From assembly GCA_944386055.1 (NCBI GenBank), contig CALWZP010000020.1, forward strand, positions 1 through 43,106: a stretch of DNA of 43,106 nt, given 5' to 3'. The translations under genes were made by a program, and so were the position numbers. Shown here one piece after another: positions 22,411 to 30,305 of the stretch. The notes below the pieces were generated by a model. It worked only from the letters and a program-made list of their open reading frames with translations. It had not been told where the DNA came from and searched no databases. The stretch comes from an uncultured Oscillospiraceae bacterium. Its GTDB lineage: Bacteria; Bacillota; Clostridia; Oscillospirales; Oscillospiraceae. Positions within the stretch are counted from its first letter, which is position 1. Each line of letters starts with the position of its first letter.

Positions 22411-23754
22411 ATGCACGAGGAACCCCAAACCAACATCATGGGCACCATGCCGGTGGACCGGCTGGTGCTGACCATGTCCTGGCCGGTGATGCTGTCCATG
22501 CTGCTCCAGGCGGTCTACAACCTGTGGGACAGCATCTGTGTGGCTCAGGTCAGCGACGATGCGTTTCTGGCTCTCTCTCTGGCTTACCCGGTACAGATGC
22601 TGATGATTGCCGTGTGTGTGGGCACCGGGGTAGGCTTCAATGCCGTGCTGGCCAAAAGGTTGGGAGAGGGCAAGGCGGAAGAGGCCAGTCGGGTGGCCTG
22701 TCACGGATATTTCCTTTACATCTGCAGCTGGCTGGTATTCCTGCTGTTTGGGCTGCTGGGCACGCGGGTGTTCTTCACCCTCTCCATCGATGACCCCGCC
22801 GTGGTGGAGGATGGGGTGCAGTATCTCACCATCTGCTGCTGCCTGTCCATCGGGATGTGCATGCAGTTTGTGTCCGAACGGGTGCTCCAGTGCAGCGGAA
22901 AGCCCATGGGATTCATGATCATTCAGGGCTCCGGCGCCCTGATCAACATGGTGCTGGACCCGGTGTTCATTTTCCTCTTTGACATGGGTGTGGTGGGGGC
23001 CGCGGTGGCCACTGTCATCGGGCAGATCACCGGCGCGCTCATCGGCTTCTGGCTGGTGTGGCGCAACCGGAAGCATTTTCCCATCCATCCCCGCCGTTTC
23101 CGCCCGGAGGGGGCAATCATTCGTCCCATTTACCGCATCGGCGCCCCCGCCATCGTGATGCAGTCGGTGAGCAGCTTCATGTCCCTGGGGATGAACCAGC
23201 TGCTCATCCGCTGGTCTGAGACGGCAGTATGGGTCATCGGCGTGTACTTCAAGGTGCAGTCCTTCGTCTTTATGCCGGTGTTCGGGCTGAACAACGGCTT
23301 GGTACCGGTGATCAGCTATAACTACGGCGCCCGGAGCCGGGAGCGCATCGTTCACTCCATCCGCTTCGGCGTGAAGCTCGGGCTGGTCATCCTGGCGGCG
23401 GGCACCATCCTGTTGTGGATCTTCCCCGGCGTCCTGCTCCGGTACTGCTTCGCCGCCTCTCCCGAAGCCATGGAGATGGGGGTCTATGCCCTGCGGGTCA
23501 TCGCCTGCTCCTTCCTGTTCGCGGGGGTGAGCATCCTGTCCTCCTCTGTATTCCAGCCCCTGGGGTACAGCCGGTACTCCCTGTGGGTGTCCCTGCTGCG
23601 GCAGCTGATCCTGCTGCTCCCCCTGTCCATCATGTTTCTGGCCCTGCGGCCGGAGTGGGTGTGGTGGGCCTTCCCCATTACAGAAGCGATGGTGATGGCG
23701 GTTTCCATCCTGCTGTACCGCAAGGTGTATCGGGAGACCATTCAAAAAATATAA
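22411..23754 (+). CDS. MATE-family multidrug/organic cation efflux transporter
   Basis: The product is 447 aa with 12 predicted helices in two six-helix lobes, the standard MATE length and layout. It starts NIMGTMPVDRLVLTMSWPVM, typical of NorM/DinF-like clostridial MATEs. It continues with AVYNLWDSICVAQVSDDAF, an FSPxVSY-like FGLNNGLVPVISYNYGARSR at the start of helix 7-8, and QPLGYSRYSLWVSLLRQ. MATE proteins export cationic compounds using Na+ or H+ gradients. ATG 22411 follows GGAAGGGAG. It is the last gene before a strong terminator, completing the run activase, DUF2229, AI-2E, GNAT, MATE. Confidence 0.93.
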   Translation: MHEEPQTNIMGTMPVDRLVLTMSWPVMLSMLLQAVYNLWDSICVAQVSDDAFLALSLAYPVQMLMIAVCVGTGVGFNAVLAKRLGEGKAEEASRVACHGYFLYICSWLVFLLFGLLGTRVFFTLSIDDPAVVEDGVQYLTICCCLSIGMCMQFVSERVLQCSGKPMGFMIIQGSGALINMVLDPVFIFLFDMGVVGAAVATVIGQITGALIGFWLVWRNRKHFPIHPRRFRPEGAIIRPIYRIGAPAIVMQSVSSFMSLGMNQLLIRWSETAVWVIGVYFKVQSFVFMPVFGLNNGLVPVISYNYGARSRERIVHSIRFGVKLGLVILAAGTILLWIFPGVLLRYCFAASPEAMEMGVYALRVIACSFLFAGVSILSSSVFQPLGYSRYSLWVSLLRQLILLLPLSIMFLALRPEWVWWAFPITEAMVMAVSILLYRKVYRETIQKI

Positions 23755-23773
23755 ATTTTTCACAGGCACACAG

Positions 23774-23812
23774 AAAACGGGCGTCCGATCTGCCATCGGG
23801 CGCCCGTTTTTC
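23774..23812 (+). terminator. Terminator after the MATE gene
   Basis: AAAACGGGCG followed by CCGAT pairs with ATCGG and CGCCCGTTTT around a 5-nt loop, with a T-run at 23807-23811. A single bulge interrupts the stem. Confidence 0.85.
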
Positions 23813-23895
23813 CTCCCCCGTGTGACCTGGAGATCGGAAACGGTGCTTTTCAGGGTGAGGGCCCTTTTAATCTGACCGGAGAGGAGGCAAAAATC

Positions 23896-24456
23896 TTGGA
23901 GGATAACGACATCGTGGATCTGTATCTGCGCCGGGACGAGGCGGCCATCCGGTACACCGCCGAGAAATTTGGCGTCCGGCTGCGGGCCCTTGCCCACAGC
24001 ATCGTCGGGGACCGGCAGACCGCTGAGGAGTGCGAGAACGACACCTATTGGGAGGCGTGGCGCGCCATCCCGCCCCATGAGCCCAGACAGTACTTGTTCG
24101 CCTTTCTGGCCCGCATCACCCGACACCTCGCCCTGAACCGCTGCCGGGATCAGTCCCGGCTGAAGCGCAGAGCCCTGATCTGCGAGCTCAGCGCGGAGCT
24201 GGAGCAGTGCATCCCCGCCCCTGACGACCTGCAGTGCCGCATGGATGAGCTGGCTCTGCGGGAGAGTCTCAACGGCTTTCTCCACACCCTCAGCCCGGAA
24301 AAGCGGAACATCTTCCTGCGCCGGTACTGGTACCTGGACTCCATCGCCGACATCGCCCGGCGCTTCTCCCTGTCGGAGAGCAAGGTGAAGACCACACTGT
24401 TCCGCTGCCGGGGCCAGCTCCGGACATACTTTGAAAAGGAGGGTCACATTCTGTGA
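23896..24456 (+). CDS. Sigma-70 family (ECF-like) RNA polymerase sigma factor
   Basis: The product is 186 aa. It has region 2 (about residues 10-75) with TAEECENDTYWEAWRAIPPH, and region 4 (about 125-180) with LSPEKRNIFLRRYWYLDSIA, DIARRFSLSESKVKTTLFRC and RGQL, a helix-turn-helix for -35 recognition. It lacks regions 1 and 3, as in ECF sigmas. The start is TTG 23896 behind GAGGAGG; no upstream ATG fits. It overlaps the next gene by 4 nt (GTGA), the standard sigma/anti-sigma coupling. No convincing ECF-type autoregulatory promoter is visible in 23813-23880. This class is common and multicopy in gut Clostridia. Confidence 0.9.
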   Translation: MEDNDIVDLYLRRDEAAIRYTAEKFGVRLRALAHSIVGDRQTAEECENDTYWEAWRAIPPHEPRQYLFAFLARITRHLALNRCRDQSRLKRRALICELSAELEQCIPAPDDLQCRMDELALRESLNGFLHTLSPEKRNIFLRRYWYLDSIADIARRFSLSESKVKTTLFRCRGQLRTYFEKEGHIL

Positions 24457-25445
24457 GAGGAACAGAACTTTTGGATAAAATGGACCTGGCGGACCCCGCC
24501 TATGTGGAGGCGGCGGATTCCCCGCCGAAGCATCACCGTCCTTCCTGGGTCCGCTGGGGGGCGCTGGCCGCCTGCCTGTGCCTGGCGGTGACGGGACTCT
24601 TCCTGGGCCCCATGGGGACCGCACAGGCCCCGGCGCCCACGGATCTTCAGGGGGAGGGCCTCGGCCCGGCATACGAGGACATGGAAGCGTACGGCTTTCG
24701 CCTCTCCGGGGACGACGCCAACTGGTACTTCCCCATCTCTTTTGAGGAGCGGGTCCGATATGGCCTCGTCCCCTCAGACGCCGTAGGCCTGACGGAGGAG
24801 AACACCTACCAGATCACCCGGGACGACCTGGGGGCACGGATGGGCACCGTGGCGTACTGCGGCGACGAGACGCTGGTGGGCTGTGAGGTCTATCACTTCG
24901 CCCGGTATCCGGACCAGGACGCCATCTGCATCGTGGATACCCCGGCGGGCTACGCCTTCTATACCTGCACCTGGCTCTCGGTGGAGGTCGAGGTGGGCGG
25001 CCTCTCCGATATCGTCCTGTCCGCCTATGATCTGCCCGGCTCCCTGGAGCAGCTGGAGGTGCTGACCCCGGACCTTCAGCCCCTCTTCACCGTGGATGAC
25101 AACGCCGCGGCGGACATCCTGGCCCTTCTCTCCGGGAAAGTCAACATCGGACTGGAGGCCAACGAGCGGCGCTTTGCCCAGGCGTGGTATGACGCCTACG
25201 GCGACCGGCGTGTCTACTACAGCGAGGAGGCGGGCGTGTGCGTCTACACCGACATCGCTCTGTCTGACACTGCCCACGCCCTGTGGACGGAGGGGGAGCG
25301 GGTGCTCCGGATCACCACCGCCCCGGGCTATCAGCTCGTTATCGACTACTTTCCCTCCATCTCCACCTTCCAATGCGGGGACGGCTATTATGAGCTTCGC
25401 CCCGAGGAGGTGGAGGCGCTGAATGCACTGCTGCGCATCTCCTGA
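24453..25445 (+). CDS. Membrane-anchored putative anti-sigma/sensor protein
   Basis: The product is 330 aa. The N-terminus (ELLDKMDLADPAYVEAAD) is the short cytoplasmic segment typical of partners of these clostridial sigma factors. A single transmembrane helix follows at about residues 34-52 (WGALAACLCLAVTGLFLGP). The remaining 275 residues form an acidic extracytoplasmic domain without recognisable catalytic motifs. There is no zinc-binding HxxxCxxC anti-sigma motif. The start is GTG 24453, overlapping the sigma stop, behind AAGGAGGG. By context it should hold or release the sigma factor in response to an envelope signal; that is inference. A terminator ends the pair. Confidence 0.7.
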   Translation: MRGTELLDKMDLADPAYVEAADSPPKHHRPSWVRWGALAACLCLAVTGLFLGPMGTAQAPAPTDLQGEGLGPAYEDMEAYGFRLSGDDANWYFPISFEERVRYGLVPSDAVGLTEENTYQITRDDLGARMGTVAYCGDETLVGCEVYHFARYPDQDAICIVDTPAGYAFYTCTWLSVEVEVGGLSDIVLSAYDLPGSLEQLEVLTPDLQPLFTVDDNAAADILALLSGKVNIGLEANERRFAQAWYDAYGDRRVYYSEEAGVCVYTDIALSDTAHALWTEGERVLRITTAPGYQLVIDYFPSISTFQCGDGYYELRPEEVEALNALLRIS

Positions 25446-25461
25446 TCCGCCGCAGGACAGG

Positions 25462-25502
25462 AAAACACCGCCCGGACCCTCTTAGGTCCGGGCGGCGTTT
25501 TT
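25462..25502 (+). terminator. Terminator after the sigma/anti-sigma pair
   Basis: CCGCCCGGACC (25468-25478) pairs with GGTCCGGGCGG (25485-25495), followed by TTTTT; A-tract on the left side may also serve the convergent cdd gene. Confidence 0.85.
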
Positions 25503-25519
25503 GGTATATTTGCAGCCGT

Positions 25520-25924
25520 TCAGCTCCCCTGCTCCAACCCCTTGGGGCCGAAGCCGTGGGGCAGCAGCTGGGACAGGGACAATTTCACAAAGCTGTGGTC
25601 GCTCCGGGCCACCAGCACGGTGAGGTCGGGGGCAAACTCATACAGCATCTGCCGGCAGGCCCCGCAGGGCCAGCAGTAGTCCTTGGAATTCCCCACCACC
25701 GCCAGGCGCACCAGGTCGTCCCGGTGCCCCTCGCTCACTGCCTTCACCAGGGCGGTGCGCTCGGCGCAGATGCAGGAGCCATAGGCGGAGTTCTCCACAT
25801 TGCAGCCGGTGAAGACCGTGCCGTCGGCACACTCCAGCGCCGCCCCCACGGGAAAGCCGGAGTAGGGCACATAGGAATAGCGCAGCATCTCAAAGGCCCG
25901 CTCTACCAGTTCCTGATCGGTCAT
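25520..25924 (-). CDS. cdd: Cytidine deaminase
   Basis: The product is 134 aa, the usual length of the homotetrameric CDA that deaminates cytidine and deoxycytidine to uridine forms in pyrimidine salvage. Zinc ligands and catalytic glutamate are in CICAERTALVKAVSEG (CAE) and the WPCGACRQML motif (PCGxCRQ). YVPYSGFPVGAALECADG and TGCNVENSAYG form the substrate pocket. The ATG at 25924 overlaps the stop of the upstream glycosyltransferase-CsaB gene by 4 nt, so it is the last gene of the wall-polymer operon. A nucleotide-salvage enzyme is an unexpected member of such an operon. Confidence 0.95.
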   Translation of the reverse strand: MTDQELVERAFEMLRYSYVPYSGFPVGAALECADGTVFTGCNVENSAYGSCICAERTALVKAVSEGHRDDLVRLAVVGNSKDYCWPCGACRQMLYEFAPDLTVLVARSDHSFVKLSLSQLLPHGFGPKGLEQGS

Positions 25925-28155
25925 CTGGTTCCTCTCCTCTCCTTCTTGTCAGCTGGCTTCTTCAGCAGCTCCAGCAGGTAGTGTTCGTTCTCATGGGCCG
26001 CCTGCTCCAGCCGCGCTTCCTTTTCCTGCAGCGCGGCGGCGTACTCTGCACGATGGGCGAGCATCCCCTCTACCTGACGCAGGAACTCCTCCTCCTGAAA
26101 ATCGGTGACCTCTCCCCCGCTGGGCATCTCCAGCAGTTCCAGGTAATAGGCCACCTTGGGGTCGTAAATCAGCCCCACCAGGGGCACCCCCATCCGGGCG
26201 GAGAAGATCAGGGTATGCAGCCGCATGGAGATCACAAGCTCCGCCAGCCCGATGATCCCCATCAGCTCCTTCGGACTGCACCGCTGATCCAGCAGCCAGG
26301 CGGGCTGCTCCATCAGATCCCGCACCTGACGGCTGATGGCCACATCATTGGGGTACTGCATCACCACAAAGACCACGCTGTACCCCTGCCGGGCCAGCCT
26401 GTCCAGACTGCGGGCCAGGGGGCGGATCATACGGTCCATCCCGTCCCAGCTGCGGATGGACACCGCCAGGAAGGGTCTGTCTTTCGGGACCCCCGCCCGG
26501 CGCAGAATCTCCCAGGCGTCCTCCGGCGGCACGCCGTCCAGCGTGAATACCGGGTCCGCTGTGACAAACAGGTCCGGCCGGTCCACCCCCATCTCCCGCA
26601 GCTCCTGGGCGGAGTTCTGATCCCGGAGGGTAAGGCACTGGGCCCCCATGGCCGCCCGGCACACCCTCCGGCGGTTGGCCGGCCTGTCCACCGGGCCGAT
26701 TCCGTTGGCGTAGAACATCACCTTTTTGCCCATCCGCTCCGCCAGCCGGACGATGGTGACATAGTACACCAGCGACCGGGTGGAGGTTCGGTCCTGAAGC
26801 AGGCTCCCGCCGCCGAAGAGCAGCAGGTCGCACCGGCGCAGGGTGCGCAGCACCTTCCACAGGTGGAAGCGGTACACCGCCTCGTACCCATACCGGCGTC
26901 GGGTGTCCTCCGGATCGTTGGAGAGTACTGTGATACCGATGTTCTCCCCCAGAGCGTCAATGTCCCGATGGATGGCCTGAAGAATGGCCTCGTCCCCCGC
27001 GTTGGCAAAGCCGTAATAGCCGCACATCACCACCTGGTAGGCCGGGGGAAGGGCGGCGCGGTAGGCCTTCATGCAGTCCTGGGCCATGCGGCGCACCGAG
27101 TAGAACTCCTGCACCATCTCCCTGCCATAGGCCCCCAGCTTTTCCCGCTCCTCCAGGGAGAGGGCGAACAGGCCGGACACATCCTCCAGCAGCCGCTCCT
27201 CGGTGGACATGGGGCAGCCCCGGCAGCAGAAGTTGTTCTCCATGGCCTCCTGGAGCTTTCCGGCCGTGAACAGGCCCAGATACCCCTCGTTCCCCGCCAC
27301 CAGCACCGGCTTGGCGGCCGCCATGGCCTCCAGCGCCGCCCGGGACACCCCCACGAACACCTGTCCGGCGGCCACGATCTCGTTGATGTCCGTCCGGGGG
27401 CCGGCCATCACCACGCAGGTGCGGCCCAGCTGGGCGTTGACCTGGGCCGCCCGGGCCTTCAGCTCCTCCAGCACATTTCCGCCTCCCGCCAGCAGCAGCT
27501 GGATGCCCGGTACCCGCCGGTCCAGCTCCGGGGCGATGTCGATGAGCTGCCGGGCCACCAGGGCGCGGCTGTCGTCCATGCGGCTGACATAGGAGAGGAT
27601 GGGCTTCTCCGGGTCCAGGGAGAACTCCGTCCAGATCCGCTCCCCCGACACCGCGGGGGAGAATTTCTCGGTGTCGATGCCGTTGACGGTGACGAAGATA
27701 TCCCCCTCGGGCACGCCGTAGTTGGTGATGAGGTACTCCTTGATGTCCTCCGACACCGCCACCGTCTTCTGCCCCCAGTTGGTGACATACTTCAGGATGC
27801 CCCCGGTGTCGAACACCCAGTGGGCAGTGGTGACAAAGGGGAAGCGCATGGTCAGCCGGAGCAAGTGGCACAGGAACGCCGGGATGCGGGCGTGGGCGTG
27901 CACGATGTCCGGCTTCTCCTCCCGGATGATCTTCCGCAGGAGGAAATAGGACTCCGTCATACACCGCAGATCCCGCCGGTGCATGGGTACAGGGTAATGG
28001 CGGATGCCCGCCGCCTCCAGCTCAGGGACATAGACGCCGCCGTGGGCCGCCACGCAGACATCGTGCCCTTCCTTTTTCAGCTCCTTGGCCAGCTCCACGA
28101 TGTGGGTCTCCGCGCCGCCGATGTCCAGCCCCATGGTGGCCATCAGGATCTTCAT
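25921..28155 (-). CDS. Fusion of a GT4 glycosyltransferase and a CsaB-type polysaccharide pyruvyl transferase
   Basis: The product is 744 aa with two complete enzymes. Residues 1 to about 370 form a GT-B glycosyltransferase of family GT4: MKILMATMGLDIGGAETHIV, then KPDIVHAHARIPAF, VNGIDTEKFSP, and the donor site region FVGVSRAALEAMAAAKPVL. From Y373 it continues with YQVVMCGYYGFANAGDEAIL, typical of CsaB/PssM pyruvyl transferases (PF04230), then LLLFGGGSLLQDRTSTRS, YANGIGPVDRP and VISMRLHTLIFSARMGVPLV. CsaB transfers pyruvate from PEP as a ketal to wall-polymer ManNAc, which SLH domains bind. The C-terminus is a charged tail. ATG 28155 overlaps the DUF4330 stop by 4 nt. The fusion suggests sugar addition and pyruvylation happen in sequence. 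Confidence 0.9.
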   Translation of the reverse strand: MKILMATMGLDIGGAETHIVELAKELKKEGHDVCVAAHGGVYVPELEAAGIRHYPVPMHRRDLRCMTESYFLLRKIIREEKPDIVHAHARIPAFLCHLLRLTMRFPFVTTAHWVFDTGGILKYVTNWGQKTVAVSEDIKEYLITNYGVPEGDIFVTVNGIDTEKFSPAVSGERIWTEFSLDPEKPILSYVSRMDDSRALVARQLIDIAPELDRRVPGIQLLLAGGGNVLEELKARAAQVNAQLGRTCVVMAGPRTDINEIVAAGQVFVGVSRAALEAMAAAKPVLVAGNEGYLGLFTAGKLQEAMENNFCCRGCPMSTEERLLEDVSGLFALSLEEREKLGAYGREMVQEFYSVRRMAQDCMKAYRAALPPAYQVVMCGYYGFANAGDEAILQAIHRDIDALGENIGITVLSNDPEDTRRRYGYEAVYRFHLWKVLRTLRRCDLLLFGGGSLLQDRTSTRSLVYYVTIVRLAERMGKKVMFYANGIGPVDRPANRRRVCRAAMGAQCLTLRDQNSAQELREMGVDRPDLFVTADPVFTLDGVPPEDAWEILRRAGVPKDRPFLAVSIRSWDGMDRMIRPLARSLDRLARQGYSVVFVVMQYPNDVAISRQVRDLMEQPAWLLDQRCSPKELMGIIGLAELVISMRLHTLIFSARMGVPLVGLIYDPKVAYYLELLEMPSGGEVTDFQEEEFLRQVEGMLAHRAEYAAALQEKEARLEQAAHENEHYLLELLKKPADKKERRGTR

Positions 28156-28652
28156 GAGAGGATCTCCGTGATGACACACTCAGTAACTACATATTTGGTA
28201 TGGATGTTGCGGTAGGAGTTTACATTGACCTCGTAGGTCCGGTTGACATAATATCTCCCATCCGTAATCAGCCCCTGCCCCTCCAGGGTGAGGTAGACAT
28301 CACTGCGTCCCTCCACCTCCGGATAGTTATAGGTACCGTCGGTATAGGTGGCGCCGATCTGATAGGGCTCCGTCCGAATATCCGTGATGGTGCCGATGGG
28401 GCTGCCGCTGTTGTTGTCGGTGTCGTAGACCTCGTCCCCGATCTGGTACATCTCCAGGATGTCATTGCGCACGCCGGGGATCTTCACCTCATAGACGATA
28501 GAGGTGGTAGGGGTGACAGGTGAGGTGTGCTCCATCACATTGCGCTTCATGTACAGCGCCACAGCCAGCACAACCACCACCAGGATCACCAGAAGATCGA
28601 TGATGCTGATCTTGCCGAACAGCCGTCCCTGACGGTCCATGATCTTGCTCAT
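28152..28652 (-). CDS. DUF4330-family single-pass membrane protein (second copy)
   Basis: The product is 166 aa. A short cytoplasmic start (MSKIMDRQGRLFGKISIIDL) leads into a helix at about 17-37 (LLVILVVVVLAVALYMK). An extracytoplasmic beta-rich domain follows with YEVKIPGVRNDILEMYQIGD, EVYDTDNNSGSPIGTITDI and YYVNRTYEVN. This matches the DUF4330 layout, a family of unknown function common in Firmicutes and cyanobacteria. It overlaps both neighbours by 4 nt. Its position between glycosyltransferases suggests a structural or coupling role on the outer face of the membrane in wall-polymer export or assembly, which is inference. Confidence 0.78.
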   Translation of the reverse strand: MSKIMDRQGRLFGKISIIDLLVILVVVVLAVALYMKRNVMEHTSPVTPTTSIVYEVKIPGVRNDILEMYQIGDEVYDTDNNSGSPIGTITDIRTEPYQIGATYTDGTYNYPEVEGRSDVYLTLEGQGLITDGRYYVNRTYEVNVNSYRNIHTKYVVTECVITEILS

Positions 28653-29176
28653 CCCAGGTCACCTCTCTCCAAAGTCAGGATCTCGCCGCTGCCGGCATAG
28701 CCCGGTCCGCGCACCTGAACGCTGACGCCGCTGCGGATCACATAGCCGCCGTCCACCACGATCTCGGTGCCGTTGTCTGTGTAAGGACTCTCCACCACCA
28801 CAGTGGCGGTGAGATAGCCGGGCACTACTACCGGGACATAGGTCCCGTTTTCCATGTCGTGGGAGTAGGTGATGGAATCCCCTACCTCCACACTGACCAC
28901 GGTGCCCATATTGTATTTGCGCACCCCATCCACCAGGGCGTCCCCCTCCTGGATGAGATACGCGCTCTCCCCCACCATCTGCCGCAGCTCGATGGTATAG
29001 CGCAGGGTACCGGAGGTGCTGCTCCCCTGGGACTCCTCCCCGCTGCTGCCGCTGCCGCCGGCCATACCGGTGAACCACACCAGCACCGCCCCGATCACCA
29101 CCACGATGGCGATGATGACGATGTCGAACAGGGTCAGCCGCCACCATGGGCGGGTGTTTTCCTTCTTTGGTTCCAT
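28649..29176 (-). CDS. DUF4330-like single-pass membrane protein (first copy)
   Basis: The product is 175 aa. It has cytoplasmic residues 1-14, a membrane helix at about 15-40 (LTLFDIVIIAIVVVIGAVLV), a Gly/Ser-rich linker (GGSGSSGEESQGSSTSG), then a beta-rich outer domain with LRYTIELRQMVGESAYLIQE and GDALVDGVRKYNMGTVVSVE. Topology and the order of conserved features parallel the adjacent copy, so the two look like an ancient tandem duplication, although identity is low by eye. It overlaps the next gene by 4 nt and follows the GT4 gene by 7 nt. Confidence 0.68.
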   Translation of the reverse strand: MEPKKENTRPWWRLTLFDIVIIAIVVVIGAVLVWFTGMAGGSGSSGEESQGSSTSGTLRYTIELRQMVGESAYLIQEGDALVDGVRKYNMGTVVSVEVGDSITYSHDMENGTYVPVVVPGYLTATVVVESPYTDNGTEIVVDGGYVIRSGVSVQVRGPGYAGSGEILTLERGDLG

Positions 29177-29183
29177 CTTCAGA

Positions 29184-30305
29184 TCAAGCTCCTTTCATGG
29201 CGGCCTGATAGACCGATTCGATATTTCGTGCCATGATCTCCCCGGTAAAGCGCGCCTGGAAGATCTCCTGTCCCCGCCGGCCCATCCGGGCCAGCAGCTC
29301 CGGCTGGTCCATCAGCCGGGCGATACAGCGGGCCAGATCACCGCTGTCCCTGGTGCGGAACAGCAGGCCGTCCTCCCCGTCGTCGATGAGCCAGGGGTTG
29401 CCCCCATAGTCGCTGACCACCGCCGGCACCCCCATACTCAGCCCCTCCAGGATGGACAGGCTGGAGGTCTCGGTGCCGTAGGAGGCGTTGAGCTGCAGGT
29501 CCAGGATGGACAGCAGCTCCCCCACCCGCTCTACAAAGCCCAGGAAGGTGACGCAGCCGTCCAGCCCCATCTCGGTGCAGCGCGCCCGCACCGTCCCCTC
29601 AAAGCCGCCGGTGCCCGCGATGAGCAATCGCACCTGGCGCCCCTCCTCCCGAAGCTGCTTCACCGCCGACAGGATATCCATATGGCCCTTGTACTCCTCG
29701 ATGCGGGCCAGGATGCCCAGGACGAACTCCCCCTCTTGAACCCCGCATGCCCGGCGCGTGGCTGCCTGTTCCTCCGGGGAGGAGCGGGGCACCGCCTCCA
29801 CCCCGTTCATCATGGTGGTGATCCGTTTGGGGGAGATGCCCGCGTCGGTAAGGTTTTGGGCCGCCGCGGGGCTGACGGCGATGATCTCATCGGCGTAGTG
29901 CTCGTTCACCCACTTGTTCACCCACCGCCCGGGGGGATAGCGCAGCTTGGCCGACACCGGGAAGGCACAGTGCCGGGTATACACCACGCGGCACCCCATT
30001 TTCCGGCCGGCGATGCGCCCGGACAGCGAGCCGTGGGTGTGGACGATGTCCGGCTTCACCCGGGCGATGAGTCCCTTCAGCAGCCGGATGTCCCCCCGGT
30101 CAAAGGAGCGGTCGGCAATGCCGTCCACCTCGTATACCTGGGCCCCCAGCTGCTCCAGGGGGGCTTTCAGCAGACTGCCCCGCGGGAGGGCCACCGAGAC
30201 CTCATACCGCTCCCGGTCGCAGAAGCGCAGGTAGTTCATCAGCACCCGGCCGGCCCCGCCGATGTTGGTATCGCTGATGATGTTCAGCACACGGATCCGG
30301 CTCAT
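29184..30305 (-). CDS. GT4-family glycosyltransferase
   Basis: The product is 373 aa with two Rossmann-like lobes. The acceptor side has VLNIISDTNIGGAGRVLMNY and KPDIVHTHGSLSGRIAGR. The donor side has LGILARIEEYKGHMDILSAV and YGTETSSLSILEGLSMGVPA, where the E-x7-E region (SILEGLSMG) binds the nucleotide-sugar. It acts on the cytoplasmic face of the membrane and would extend a lipid-linked glycan. ATG 30305 overlaps the ligase stop by 4 nt. The sugar is not predictable. It is a separate gene from, and distinct in sequence to, the GT4 half of the CsaB fusion. Confidence 0.93.
   Translation of the reverse strand: MSRIRVLNIISDTNIGGAGRVLMNYLRFCDRERYEVSVALPRGSLLKAPLEQLGAQVYEVDGIADRSFDRGDIRLLKGLIARVKPDIVHTHGSLSGRIAGRKMGCRVVYTRHCAFPVSAKLRYPPGRWVNKWVNEHYADEIIAVSPAAAQNLTDAGISPKRITTMMNGVEAVPRSSPEEQAATRRACGVQEGEFVLGILARIEEYKGHMDILSAVKQLREEGRQVRLLIAGTGGFEGTVRARCTEMGLDGCVTFLGFVERVGELLSILDLQLNASYGTETSSLSILEGLSMGVPAVVSDYGGNPWLIDDGEDGLLFRTRDSGDLARCIARLMDQPELLARMGRRGQEIFQARFTGEIMARNIESVYQAAMKGA

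Noticed and set aside
25981-28215. 744-codon plus-strand open frame opposite the GT4-CsaB gene
   Set aside because: Antisense shadow; the minus-strand frame has two complete enzyme domains and tight operon spacing.
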